Shown here one piece after another: positions 16,700 through 24,822 of a stretch of DNA of 36,447 nucleotides; position 1 is the first letter of the stretch, and each line of letters starts with the position of its first letter. The position numbers and the translations under genes were made by a program. Below the pieces are notes generated by a model, which searched no databases, was not told the origin of the DNA, and was given only the letters and a program-made list of their open reading frames with translations. The DNA comes from Caballeronia sp. (GTDB taxonomy: Bacteria > Pseudomonadota > Gammaproteobacteria > Burkholderiales > Burkholderiaceae): NCBI RefSeq assembly GCF_028292365.1, contig NZ_JAQGMM010000157.1:1-36447 (forward strand), in the 5' to 3' direction.

Positions 16700-18379
16700 T
16701 CATCGCGTTATCTCCTCTGCCAGGGCGGGATGGGTGACGCCAAGAGGCTGAACGCCCCTGACAATATCGACCAGCGCGTTCGAATCCTCGGGTACGACAT
16801 CGTCGCGCCAGGCCACATGGCCGTCAGGGCGGACCAGGACAAGCTTGCGCTCATACAACATGCGCGCGCCCTCGTGGTCGATATCGACCACCGCCAGGGG
16901 CACACAGGCGCGCTCCGCTGCGTCCAGCAACGCGTCGACGGCCAGACTCTTGTCAAAGCGCATCAGCACGAAGTCGCGGCCAAAGAGATCCAGCGTCGAC
17001 AGTTCCGGGCTGAGCCAGACGTGTGGCGCGCGATGGCCTGGCCGAGCGGTCTGGACGTAGGTGTTGACGGTGTCCTCGGGCTCCGGCGTACCGTCAGCCC
17101 CGACGATGGATGAGCCTTCATAGCGGAATCCGAGGTGAATGCCGATCGTGTACCACTCGCGCTTCATCATCTTCGTATAAGCGTCACCAAAAACCTGTCT
17201 CGCACGATCCCCGTCGGGGCCAGGTTCAAACACCGCCTGGCTCAGGCTCTCGCGCGGCGTGAGCATCAGCTTGAGATTGTTGGTCGCCTCGTTCACGTTA
17301 CGTATAGCAACGGGCCGACGCTCGAATTCGTAGGTGTCAAGCAAGTGCTCGCCACCCCAGCCCTCGACCATAGCCTGCAGTTTCCAGCCGAGATCGACTG
17401 CATCCTGGATGCCCATGTTCATCCCGAAGCCGCCTGTCGGAGAGGTCAGGTGTGCTGCGTCTCCCGCAATCTTCACCCGTGAGGTGCCATAGTTATCGGC
17501 CACGAGCTGGCGGCGAATCCAGGGCATCACGGAGACGATCTTGAACTCGAAGTCGTCACGGCCCACGGCACGGCGAAACGCCTGGGAAACGTCTTCCTCG
17601 GAAAGCGTGCGCAGGGTCCCGTCGCCGACGATCGACAGGCGCCACAAGTCGCGCCCGTTGATCGCCACCACCGTGCTCCAGGTGCCCTCCGGACCGATGA
17701 AGATGTAGCGGTACCCGGGCTTCTTGTCGTGTAACTGCTCAAGGCCGTTGCACTCGATGATGGCGTTGGTCGTGTAGGTGAGCGCCGGCGTGCCCGTCAT
17801 CTTGATGCCAACGCGCTCCTTGACCCGGCTTGCGCCGCCATCGCAACCGACGAGGTATAGACACGCGATGTCCTGCTCTTCGCCCGACTTGAGGTCGCGG
17901 ACCCTCACAGTCACCCCGTCGTCGCTCTCTTGATGCGAAATGTACTCAGTGCAGTAGCGAATCTGGACATTGCCGGTCTTAGCCGCGAAACGCGTCAGTA
18001 CCGGGTCGAAGAAGTTCTGTGGGCATCGTTCGCGCTTTTGCGGGCTCTGCTCAGGTTTGGGTTCGTCTCGCACTGTCGGAAACGATTCGCGGCCGAACTC
18101 ATAACCGCCATAAAGCTGAGAGACCCAGGCATAGTCCTGGGAATAGTCCCGGTTATAACCGGCGTTCTCGACGTCATCCACAATGCCCCAGCGCCGGCAG
18201 AACTCCATGGTGCGAATCCCGACCATATCCATCCTGGGCTGGAACACCTGGCCGTCACCCCTCTCGATGAGCACGCATGAAACCCCTCGCCATCCAAGAT
18301 CACCGGCTAATGCAAGTCCTACCGGGCCCGCACCCACGATGACCACGGGGGCCTGCGGAACCGAACTGGTTTGCGCCAT
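16700..18379 (-). CDS. FAD-dependent aromatic (phenol-type) monooxygenase
   Basis: A 559-residue flavoprotein monooxygenase of the PheA/TfdB/MhpA type (group A). It has the ADP-binding motif VGAGPVG (15-21), the DG motif GCDGGASRVK (178-187) and the FAD-ribityl motif IAGDAAHLTSPTGGFGMNMG (304-323), followed by a C-terminal thioredoxin-like domain. It hydroxylates a phenolic or related ring using NAD(P)H and oxygen. I favour the ATG at 18379, with GGAG 9 bases ahead, over one 6 codons upstream. It is a strong paralogue of the gene at 33634, with shared blocks such as QSPQKRERCPQNFFDPVL and LHDKK-YRYIFIGPEGTW. It heads the minus-strand run of beta-oxidation and P450 genes. Confidence 0.93.
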   Translation of the reverse strand: MAQTSSVPQAPVVIVGAGPVGLALAGDLGWRGVSCVLIERGDGQVFQPRMDMVGIRTMEFCRRWGIVDDVENAGYNRDYSQDYAWVSQLYGGYEFGRESFPTVRDEPKPEQSPQKRERCPQNFFDPVLTRFAAKTGNVQIRYCTEYISHQESDDGVTVRVRDLKSGEEQDIACLYLVGCDGGASRVKERVGIKMTGTPALTYTTNAIIECNGLEQLHDKKPGYRYIFIGPEGTWSTVVAINGRDLWRLSIVGDGTLRTLSEEDVSQAFRRAVGRDDFEFKIVSVMPWIRRQLVADNYGTSRVKIAGDAAHLTSPTGGFGMNMGIQDAVDLGWKLQAMVEGWGGEHLLDTYEFERRPVAIRNVNEATNNLKLMLTPRESLSQAVFEPGPDGDRARQVFGDAYTKMMKREWYTIGIHLGFRYEGSSIVGADGTPEPEDTVNTYVQTARPGHRAPHVWLSPELSTLDLFGRDFVLMRFDKSLAVDALLDAAERACVPLAVVDIDHEGARMLYERKLVLVRPDGHVAWRDDVVPEDSNALVDIVRGVQPLGVTHPALAEEITR

Positions 18380-18880
18380 AGTTGGAAGCTCCATCATTCA
18401 TCACATGCTGATTCGAATGTGCGCTACACCGGCCGGGACTCAGCCTGCGGTGACGCGATCTGGAGCTACTGTACCGAGCGAATGCTTAATGCGACCAATA
18501 CTGTTTGCGGATACTTTGAGAGGATATTCCTCTCGTGTCATCCCAATGTTCTTCCTCTGGATAGATCGGAAAATCGTATTGGCATGGATGCCGTGCAAGT
18601 GGCTATCCTGACGCTCAGGGTGTCGGCACAACGGTAGCCGGCGCATAAGAACGATAAGACTCCAGGAGACATCCAATGCACCCGCTGGCGCCATCGGCGC
18701 GCCTGACGTATGGCTCTTCGATCTCGTTCCGGCGCCTCCCGGTTTCCCTCAGATGAATCTGCTCCCCAAGGGGAGGCGTCCGTCTGGCGAGACCGCCAGC
18801 CTGGACAGAAATCGGCTCTTGATTGTGGAAATCCAGTTGACGAAACAAAAGCTCGCAGTACATGTAATCGGGAGTGAAAA
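18380..18880. other. Divergent intergenic region upstream of FAD monooxygenase and SDR genes
   Basis: About 500 bp with no gene I can support. It must contain promoters for the long minus run and for the plus-strand SDR, but no clear -35/-10 pair was found. It holds a small perfect inverted repeat at 18518-18534. Confidence 0.6.
18518..18534. promoter_or_regulatory. Short perfect inverted repeat, possible operator
   Basis: GAGAGGA-TAT-TCCTCTC lies about 140 bp upstream of the FAD monooxygenase start and 350 bp from the SDR. It could be an operator for the long minus run. Its 7-bp arms alone are weak evidence. Confidence 0.35.
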
Positions 18881-19636
18881 ATGAACGAAGGACGAGCTCA
18901 ACTAGCGGGAAAAGTCGCCATGATCACCGGCGCGGCCCGGGGTATCGGCAAGGCGACCGCGGAGCTTTTTGCACGCGAAGGAGCAACAGTTATTGCGCTG
19001 GATATCAATGAGGAGGAAGGCGCACTTCTGCAATCCGGTGTGCGCAACATTCATTTCAGATCACATGACGTTGCGAGCGAGGCGAGTTGGACCGAGGTAG
19101 TCAATTGGGTGATCGAAAAATTTGGCCGCATCGATGTGCTGGTCAACAACGCCGCCATCCAATATGAAATGCCGCTTGAGCAGACCTCTTGCGAGGCTTA
19201 TGAGCGCGTGATTCGAATCAATCAGATTGGGCCGTTTTTGGGAATGCGCTCGGTCATTCCTGAAATGAAACGCTTGGGCAGTGGATCGATTGTGAATATG
19301 TCGTCCACCGCGGGTCTTGGCGGTCTTCACGGCATGACCGCATACGTTGCCAGCAAGTACGCGGTTCGAGGCATGACCAAGGTAGCTGCGCTGGAGCTGG
19401 CCCGAGATCGCATCCGGGTCAATTCAGTGCACCCCGGCCTCACGGACACGCCGATGACCCAGCGCTTCAGCCCCGAAAAACAAGCCGCTCGCGCGAGCGC
19501 AACGCCATTCGGACGCGCCGCGGAGCCGCTTGAAATAGCAAACTTGATCCTTTTCCTGGCCTCGGATGCCGCTTCCTTCTGCTCGGGTGGCGAATACGTA
19601 TGCGACGGGGCATCGACCGCGTCACCGCGTCCCTAG
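18881..19636 (+). CDS. SDR family oxidoreductase
   Basis: A 251-residue classical short-chain dehydrogenase. The coenzyme motif is TGAARGIG near residues 17-24, followed by the NNAA block (VLVNNAAIQYEMPL), catalytic Ser in IVNMSSTAGLGG and YVASK for the Tyr/Lys pair. The C-terminus (FCSGGEYVCDGASTASP) is the usual SDR tail. It probably oxidises a secondary alcohol or reduces a ketone or 3-oxoacyl compound in the same pathway. The start is supported by GGGAG before the ATG. It is the first gene of a plus-strand set with a MFS carrier and a MmgE/PrpD protein, and divergent from the FAD monooxygenase run. Confidence 0.92.
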   Translation: MNEGRAQLAGKVAMITGAARGIGKATAELFAREGATVIALDINEEEGALLQSGVRNIHFRSHDVASEASWTEVVNWVIEKFGRIDVLVNNAAIQYEMPLEQTSCEAYERVIRINQIGPFLGMRSVIPEMKRLGSGSIVNMSSTAGLGGLHGMTAYVASKYAVRGMTKVAALELARDRIRVNSVHPGLTDTPMTQRFSPEKQAARASATPFGRAAEPLEIANLILFLASDAASFCSGGEYVCDGASTASPRP

Positions 19637-19808
19637 CCAGGCGCAAGCTCGCTCGGCCTCACCTCTTCACTTTCCAGAAAAACAGGCCTGAAGGCAACGC
19701 ATGGCGCTCGCAATATCAGTGCAGCCATCACGTCGAACTCACGTCGATCAGCCATTACGAGTTTCCGAGATTCGCCAAGCATGGTTCGTGCAAACGAGTT
19801 CTTGACTT

Positions 19809-19827
19809 AAGTGTCGTCACGACACTT
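19809..19827. promoter_or_regulatory. Perfect 19-bp palindrome, candidate operator upstream of the MFS gene
   Basis: Arms AAGTGTCG (19809-19816) and CGACACTT (19820-19827) flank TCA. A TTGACT hexamer at 19802-19807 touches its left edge and could be a -35. The palindrome ends 19 bp before the preferred ATG at 19847. This placement suggests local control of the MFS-MmgE/PrpD pair separately from the SDR. Confidence 0.5.
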
Positions 19828-19846
19828 TTACTACGGGTACAGAAAG

Positions 19847-21502
19847 ATGACTTATGAACGTCCCTGGTATCGCTGGTACGTGCTGTTTATCTTGACGCTG
19901 ATCTACGCGTTCAGCTACGTCGATCGCCAGATCGTCACCATTCTCGCCCCCTACCTGAAGAAGGATATGGGAATTTCCGATGCGCAACTGGGCCTGCTGT
20001 ACGGCACATCGTTCGCATTGTTCTACTGCGTTTTCGGCATCCCGCTGGCCCGTCTCGCCGATGGCTGGAGCCGTGTGCGAACACTGGCGCTCGGCCTGTC
20101 GTTCTGGTCTCTCATGACGGCTCTTTCGGGCCTGGCGCGCAGCTTTTCTCAACTGGGCGTTGCCCGCATCGGGGTGGGCGTCGGCGAAGCGAGTGCGACC
20201 CCGGCTGCGGTTTCCCTATTGGGCGACTATTTCGAGCGTTCCCGCCGCGGAACGGTGCTGGCTTTGTATTCAGTCGGCGTGTATGTCGGCGCGGGCGCTT
20301 CGCTGATCGTCGGCGGCTCCATCCTCTCGACGTGGGAACATGCCTACGGGAAAGGCCACGGCGTAGCGCCCTTCGGTCTCGTGGGCTGGCAAGCCACGTT
20401 TATCGGGGTAGGCTTGCCTGGCCTGCTCTTCGCCCTGATCGTATTGCTCACGATCAAAGAGCCTGTGCGCGGACGACTCGACGCGGTCGCCGCAAAAAAG
20501 GATCCCCATCCGTTCGGCAGCGCGATGCGCAGTCTCGGCGCGATGGTCCCTCCGTGGAGTTGGATGCACCTCAAGGCCCTGGGCGCGTCAAGGCGTGAAT
20601 ATGTGCGCAATTGGACCTACCTTTTGTTCGCCGTGCTCCTGGTCATATTCGCGACCTGGGGAACCAATCACGTCCTGTCCGCGAGCCGTAAAGCCGAAAT
20701 TGGATCGGTGTTCGGCCTGTCGATCACCAGCAACCTCGTCCAATGGATAGCCATCGCTGTTGCGGTCTATGTCTGCTCGAACTGGTTCCAGGCCACACGT
20801 CTTGGTGACGCATCCGCACACCGCCTTATCACTGGCTCCAGGCCCTTCGTTGCGGTAACCGTGGCGGGTGCGTTTCTCGCCTTTGCAATGAATGCAGTCA
20901 ACGGCTTCGTATTTGTTTATGCGAGCCGGACGCTCGGGCTGACTGCGCAAGCCGGTTTGCATCTGGGCATCATCGCAATCATCGCGGGCGGCGCGGGCAT
21001 CGCTGTCAGTGGTTATCTGTGCGACTACGCCAAGCGCAAACACCCATTTGGCCGCCTGTATTTCGTGTGCTTCACGGCGTCCGTATTCACCGGTGCGAGC
21101 GTCATCCAATACCTGACGCATAGCATCACAGTCTTCTACTGTGCCTACGCGGTCGCGACTCTCTTTGTACCGATGTGGTTTGGCCCGCTGCAAGCAACAA
21201 CGCAAGACCTGGTCATCCCACGTCTGCGCGGAACGGCATTTGCCGCATTTTCCCTCGGTCCAAATATTTTTGGGCTGGGTCTCGGCCCCTACTGCGTAGG
21301 TTTGATCAGCGATGCAACCGGGGACTTGCGCCTTGCCATCCTGTGCGGGATAGCTGTCCTGCCGGTCTCCATTTTCTCGCTGCTTGTCGCGAGCCGCTCG
21401 TTACTGAAAGGAGAAGAAGCAGCGCGCGCCGAGCTCGCCGCGGCAGACGCGGGGGCGATCGAAGAAGCATCGATTGGCTTGCCCATAGAGCAATTGACCT
21501 AG
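19847..21502 (+). CDS. MFS transporter, spinster-like
   Basis: A 551-residue MFS protein with about 12 membrane segments. The N-terminus (WYVLFILTLIYAFSYVDRQIVTIL) and the loop 2-3 motif region (GIPLARLADGWSRVRTLALG) match the spinster-like group common in aromatic and terpenoid catabolic clusters of proteobacteria. A long central hydrophilic section (about residues 220-260) separates the halves. I chose the ATG at 19847 with AGAAAG ahead. A GTG at 19811 would add 12 residues but falls inside a palindrome that looks regulatory. Substrate unknown. It lies 210 bp after the SDR and 90 bp before the MmgE/PrpD gene. Confidence 0.85.
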   Translation: MTYERPWYRWYVLFILTLIYAFSYVDRQIVTILAPYLKKDMGISDAQLGLLYGTSFALFYCVFGIPLARLADGWSRVRTLALGLSFWSLMTALSGLARSFSQLGVARIGVGVGEASATPAAVSLLGDYFERSRRGTVLALYSVGVYVGAGASLIVGGSILSTWEHAYGKGHGVAPFGLVGWQATFIGVGLPGLLFALIVLLTIKEPVRGRLDAVAAKKDPHPFGSAMRSLGAMVPPWSWMHLKALGASRREYVRNWTYLLFAVLLVIFATWGTNHVLSASRKAEIGSVFGLSITSNLVQWIAIAVAVYVCSNWFQATRLGDASAHRLITGSRPFVAVTVAGAFLAFAMNAVNGFVFVYASRTLGLTAQAGLHLGIIAIIAGGAGIAVSGYLCDYAKRKHPFGRLYFVCFTASVFTGASVIQYLTHSITVFYCAYAVATLFVPMWFGPLQATTQDLVIPRLRGTAFAAFSLGPNIFGLGLGPYCVGLISDATGDLRLAILCGIAVLPVSIFSLLVASRSLLKGEEAARAELAAADAGAIEEASIGLPIEQLT

Positions 21503-21592
21503 CCGCTGAATCGTCTCGTTCAATCGTCTCTACTTGTCCCAGGACAAGCTATCAGGCTACACGCCCATCAACTAAGCAGGAGGAACATCGGC

Positions 21593-23071
21593 ATGACGAG
21601 GCTTACGCAAAGACTTGCCCAATTCGTCGCGCAGACACGCTTTGAAGATTTGCCAACGCCCGTGGTAGCCGAATGCAAACGGCTCCTTCTCGACACGATC
21701 GGCTGTGCACTGGGTGCGGTCCGGACGGACAGCGGGCGGATCGCGCTGGAGTATGTCAGTACCTTGGGCGGCAATCCCGATGCAACTGTTCTTGGGGCGG
21801 CGCAGCGCAGTTCCGTGACCGCCGCCGCTTACGCCAATGCACGCCTGGCCAATGTCCTGGATGCGGATGACACCTTCCCCACCTCGACTCACTTCGGCAA
21901 TGCGACCGTCTTTTCAGCCTTGGCGCTGGCGGAGTTGTACGACCGCAGCGGACACGACTTGCTAACGTCCATCGCGGTGGGCTTCGACGTTGGTGCGCGG
22001 ATCGGAAGCTGGATGGGTGCACCCATGCAGATCAAGGACGGCAAGGTGATCGGCTGGAATGAACTGGGCGGTCCCGCCGCGACGATCACGTGGGCGGCGA
22101 TCGGCGCGTCGACGAACATCGCCGGCCTCAATGCGGACCAGGCCAACCATGCCTTTGGTATTGGCAGCAGCAACTCGCCGCAACCGACCCTGCGCAAGTG
22201 GGCGGAATCGGTCGAGCAGCCTATGTACAAGTACGCCGACGCGGGCTGGTGCGCGGAGATCGGCGTCTCGTCGGCTTTACTTGCCCGGTTGGGCAGCACC
22301 GGTTTCAAAGATATCCTCGATGGGGAAAACGCATTCTGGAAGTTCTACGGCTCCCCCGGTCACGACGATGAGGCGTTGATGGCCGGCCTCGGCACCCATT
22401 GGCAAATCCTTAACACCACCTACAAGCCCTGGCCCTGCTGCCGATGGATTCACCATCCGCTCACGGCTTTCACCCAGCTACTCGCGCGGCATGAACTAGG
22501 CCCCGAAGAAATCGAGCGGGTCGTTGTGCGGGCCAATCCGTTCGCGCTGACAGCCATCTTCCGGGAACAACATCCGGGGGACCCTCTCAGTGCGGAATTC
22601 AGTCATGCCCATGCGATGGCGGCCGTCGCCTATGACGTACCAGCCGGGCCGCGATGGTACGCAAGGCAAACGATGAACGACGAGCGCATCGCCGCCTTCC
22701 GGGAACGCGTCACCGTCATGCCAGAGCCGACGTCCTCCAATATCGCCGAATGGATGACCGGCGGTCAATGGCGCGGCGTGCCGGGCGGAGTCGATATTCA
22801 CGCACGGGGGCAAGTCTTCAGCGCCACGGCCGATTACTCGCTCGGAGATCCGTGGACGGCGTCGACGCTCTTCTCGGATGAGCAGATCACAAGCAAGTTC
22901 AAAGTGATGGTCGGGCTCGACAAAGGTGGCGACGGCAATGGGCATTCGGCGCTGAAGAACGCGGCAGAAGACGTCATCGATGTCATCCTGACGCTTGATG
23001 CAGGACCGGTTGCGCGGTTAGCCAACAGTCTTGCGGTTTTGAGTCGTTCGATGGCTGATTCAACGGATTAG
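21593..23071 (+). CDS. MmgE/PrpD family protein
   Basis: A 492-residue protein of the MmgE/PrpD fold, a family that includes 2-methylcitrate dehydratase, cis-aconitate decarboxylase and several uncharacterised catabolic enzymes. The N-terminal helical half shows typical blocks (ECKRLLLDTIGCALGAV, VLDADDTFPTSTHFGNATV, and HAFGIGSSNSPQPT in place of the usual GGxxG region). The C-terminal half carries PWPCCRWIHHPLTAF, the family's active-site-near segment. It most likely dehydrates or decarboxylates a polycarboxylic or hydroxy acid, but the specific reaction cannot be called. The start has a strong AGGAGG site. It follows the MFS carrier by 90 bp. Confidence 0.9.
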   Translation: MTRLTQRLAQFVAQTRFEDLPTPVVAECKRLLLDTIGCALGAVRTDSGRIALEYVSTLGGNPDATVLGAAQRSSVTAAAYANARLANVLDADDTFPTSTHFGNATVFSALALAELYDRSGHDLLTSIAVGFDVGARIGSWMGAPMQIKDGKVIGWNELGGPAATITWAAIGASTNIAGLNADQANHAFGIGSSNSPQPTLRKWAESVEQPMYKYADAGWCAEIGVSSALLARLGSTGFKDILDGENAFWKFYGSPGHDDEALMAGLGTHWQILNTTYKPWPCCRWIHHPLTAFTQLLARHELGPEEIERVVVRANPFALTAIFREQHPGDPLSAEFSHAHAMAAVAYDVPAGPRWYARQTMNDERIAAFRERVTVMPEPTSSNIAEWMTGGQWRGVPGGVDIHARGQVFSATADYSLGDPWTASTLFSDEQITSKFKVMVGLDKGGDGNGHSALKNAAEDVIDVILTLDAGPVARLANSLAVLSRSMADSTD

Positions 23072-23094
23072 CGGTTGAGAAATATCGGCCGGCC

Positions 23095-23118
23095 TCAGGA
23101 CATCAGGACATCAGGACA
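23095..23118. repeat. Octamer TCAGGACA in three tandem copies
   Basis: Copies at 23095-23102, 23103-23110 and 23111-23118 are exact. The third contains the stop codon (minus-strand TGA at 23111-23113) and last codons of the MFS gene. The tandem array therefore lies at the convergent ends of two genes and probably arose by slippage. Confidence 0.85.
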
Positions 23119-24352
23119 ATTTGAAATCCGATGCCTGCCGCAAAAAACATAGGAATATTGCGCCCACCAGTGGTCCGGCGGCTATGACGCCGAGCGTCAT
23201 GTTGAGCGAGCGTCCATGCGCGAACACGTAGCCTGCCACCATCGGCGAAATGAAACTGCCCACTGACCATATCGTGTTGACAAAGCCGGCGGCGGCGCCC
23301 GCAAGACGCGGCCCCGACGCTTGCGTGTAGAGCCCGATCAGCAGTGGCGTGTAGCCGTATGCGGCAGCCCCCAAAAACGGCGCGATTACATAGTATCCCC
23401 AGGTGGACGAACAATTGCCGAACGCCACGAGCAGCACGATGAAAACGGCCAGGTCCACAACGGCGACGAGCCGGGCGTAGCCTTGCAACCCGTCATAAAG
23501 CCACCCGAACAGCGGCTTCGACAAGAACGCCCCGACCCCGAACCACATCAGGATCGAACCAGCGGCTACAGGAGACAACCCATGGGCCACGGTCAGCATG
23601 GCGCTTGCCCAGGCGACAAAACCGAGCGTGCCAAAGAGCGCTCCCGCGCCCCCGAGCGCGACCAGGACCACGTTCCGGCTTCTCATCAGCGCGGCTATCT
23701 GCGCGCCGCTGATCCTCGGTACGGCTTGCCTGACGGGTGCATTCTTGACAACGAGCACGCAGATGGCCGAGAAGACCAATGTCGCGATACCGAGAATCTG
23801 ATAAGCGGTCTGCCAGCCATAGGCGGCGGCAAACCGGGGCACGGTGGCGTTCGCCAGAACGACCGATACCGACGTCCCGGTGGCCCATATTCCGAACGCC
23901 CGGCCTTTGTCCTTGACGAACCAGACCGTCAATATCTTGATGGTGGCGCCGTATTCCGCCCCGGCGGCAAACCCCATCAACAGATGCAGCGCAATGGCCG
24001 TCCAGAAGGTCTGCACATAGCTGAAACAGAACGTGAGTACCGCCAGCGGGAACATCGAGATTGCCAGGGTCGCGCGGCTGCCCAGTTTGTCCGCCATGAT
24101 CCCGCCAAGCGGACACGAAACGGTATAGCCAACGTAGAACGCTGTAGTGAGCGAGCCCAGCAGCGCGAGCTTGAATCCGAGCGCATGTCCCACGGGCGCG
24201 GCGATACTCGCCCACGCGAACCGGTCTACACAACTCACTGTGAATGCTGACCAGATGACCAACAGGATGACCCAGCGAAATCCGTCGTCAGCGGCCTCGC
24301 GCGTTGCGGCCGGCAAGATCTGGCCCGCTGCCAGCCGATTGTCAGATTTCAT
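23111..24352 (-). CDS. MFS transporter
   Basis: A 413-residue MFS carrier with about 12 membrane segments. The loop 2-3 motif reads GGIMADKLGSRATLAISM (GxxxDxxGxR form). The pattern VSCVDRFAWASIAAPVGHALGF near residues 35-60 is like carriers of organic acids and aromatic acids. I chose the ATG at 24352, preceded by GGAGA, instead of an upstream ATG with no ribosome-binding site. It is divergent from the MFS gene at 24823. Its promoter region holds one copy of the shared 15-bp palindrome, 112 bp upstream of the start, so it probably belongs to the same regulon as the porin and the CoA-transferase operon. Confidence 0.85.
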   Translation of the reverse strand: MKSDNRLAAGQILPAATREAADDGFRWVILLVIWSAFTVSCVDRFAWASIAAPVGHALGFKLALLGSLTTAFYVGYTVSCPLGGIMADKLGSRATLAISMFPLAVLTFCFSYVQTFWTAIALHLLMGFAAGAEYGATIKILTVWFVKDKGRAFGIWATGTSVSVVLANATVPRFAAAYGWQTAYQILGIATLVFSAICVLVVKNAPVRQAVPRISGAQIAALMRSRNVVLVALGGAGALFGTLGFVAWASAMLTVAHGLSPVAAGSILMWFGVGAFLSKPLFGWLYDGLQGYARLVAVVDLAVFIVLLVAFGNCSSTWGYYVIAPFLGAAAYGYTPLLIGLYTQASGPRLAGAAAGFVNTIWSVGSFISPMVAGYVFAHGRSLNMTLGVIAAGPLVGAIFLCFLRQASDFKLS

Positions 24353-24463
24353 CGAGTCGTCTCCGGGCTGTGTCGTCGATAGGGCATGGTGTCTCTTTCT
24401 TTCCGTCAACTGTCATAAGCGCCGGTCCGACGTCAACGCCAAATGCGATGTTACTTATTTTTT

Positions 24464-24478
24464 AATGGTTCATCCATT
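24464..24478. promoter_or_regulatory. Shared operator site 1 (minus MFS promoter)
   Basis: AATGGTTCATCCATT, with outer bases TTT and GAA that extend its dyad. On the minus strand a -10-like TATTAT (24486-24481) ends 2 bp before it, so the operator would cover the start point of the MFS gene at 24352. The matching -35 is poor. Confidence 0.7.
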
Positions 24479-24544
24479 GAATAATACCCGCAACTGCAGT
24501 TTACCCTTGCTCCGCCGGTTCACGCCGGATACCACTCACTTCGA

Positions 24545-24573
24545 TTGACAGTAGTCTTATACATAAATACATT
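24545..24573 (+). promoter_or_regulatory. Sigma70 promoter of the plus-strand MFS gene
   Basis: TTGACA (24545-24550), 17-bp spacer, TACATT (24568-24573). The -35 is perfect and the -10 matches 4 of 6. The shared palindrome begins at the next base. The leader to the ATG at 24823 would be about 240 bases. Confidence 0.65.
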
Positions 24574-24588
24574 AATGGTTCATCCAAT
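24574..24588. promoter_or_regulatory. Shared operator site 2 (plus MFS promoter)
   Basis: AATGGTTCATCCAAT, identical to the site before the porin. It directly abuts the -10 element and so covers the predicted start point, the position expected of a repressor site. Confidence 0.75.
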
Positions 24589-24822
24589 GATATTTGCAGA
24601 TTTCCCAATATGATCTGATCACTGGTTCGACCACCACTGAAATGTACCGCATGCACGGCGCAAGGTGGCATTCGTGCGGCATTGAACGAACCGTTGAACC
24701 AGGCAACGCGACATCGCATCTGGCACGCGCCGTGAAAGCCAGCTTTTCCTTCTGAGGCGGAGATCGACGAACATCCGGTGCCCCCCTTCAACGTTTCAGT
24801 ATCCTCTGCGAGCCTTGCCGCC

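Larger units (their letters stand above)
24353..24822. other. Divergent MFS-MFS regulatory region
   Basis: A 470-bp AT-rich region with two copies of the shared palindrome (24464-24478 and 24574-24588). A 37-codon frame at 24642-24755 (plus) lies between the operator and the MFS start. It has no ribosome-binding site and is probably chance, but it could act as a leader. Nothing else was recognised. Confidence 0.6.

Noticed and set aside
18570-18600. A sigma-54 promoter suggested by TTGGCATGGATGCCGTGCA
   Set aside because: The GG to GC distance is 14, not the 12 bases required between -24 and -12 elements.
19811-19846. GTG start 12 codons upstream for the spinster-like MFS gene
   Set aside because: It lies within a perfect palindrome that looks like an operator and lacks a ribosome-binding site. 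ATG at 19847 is preferred.
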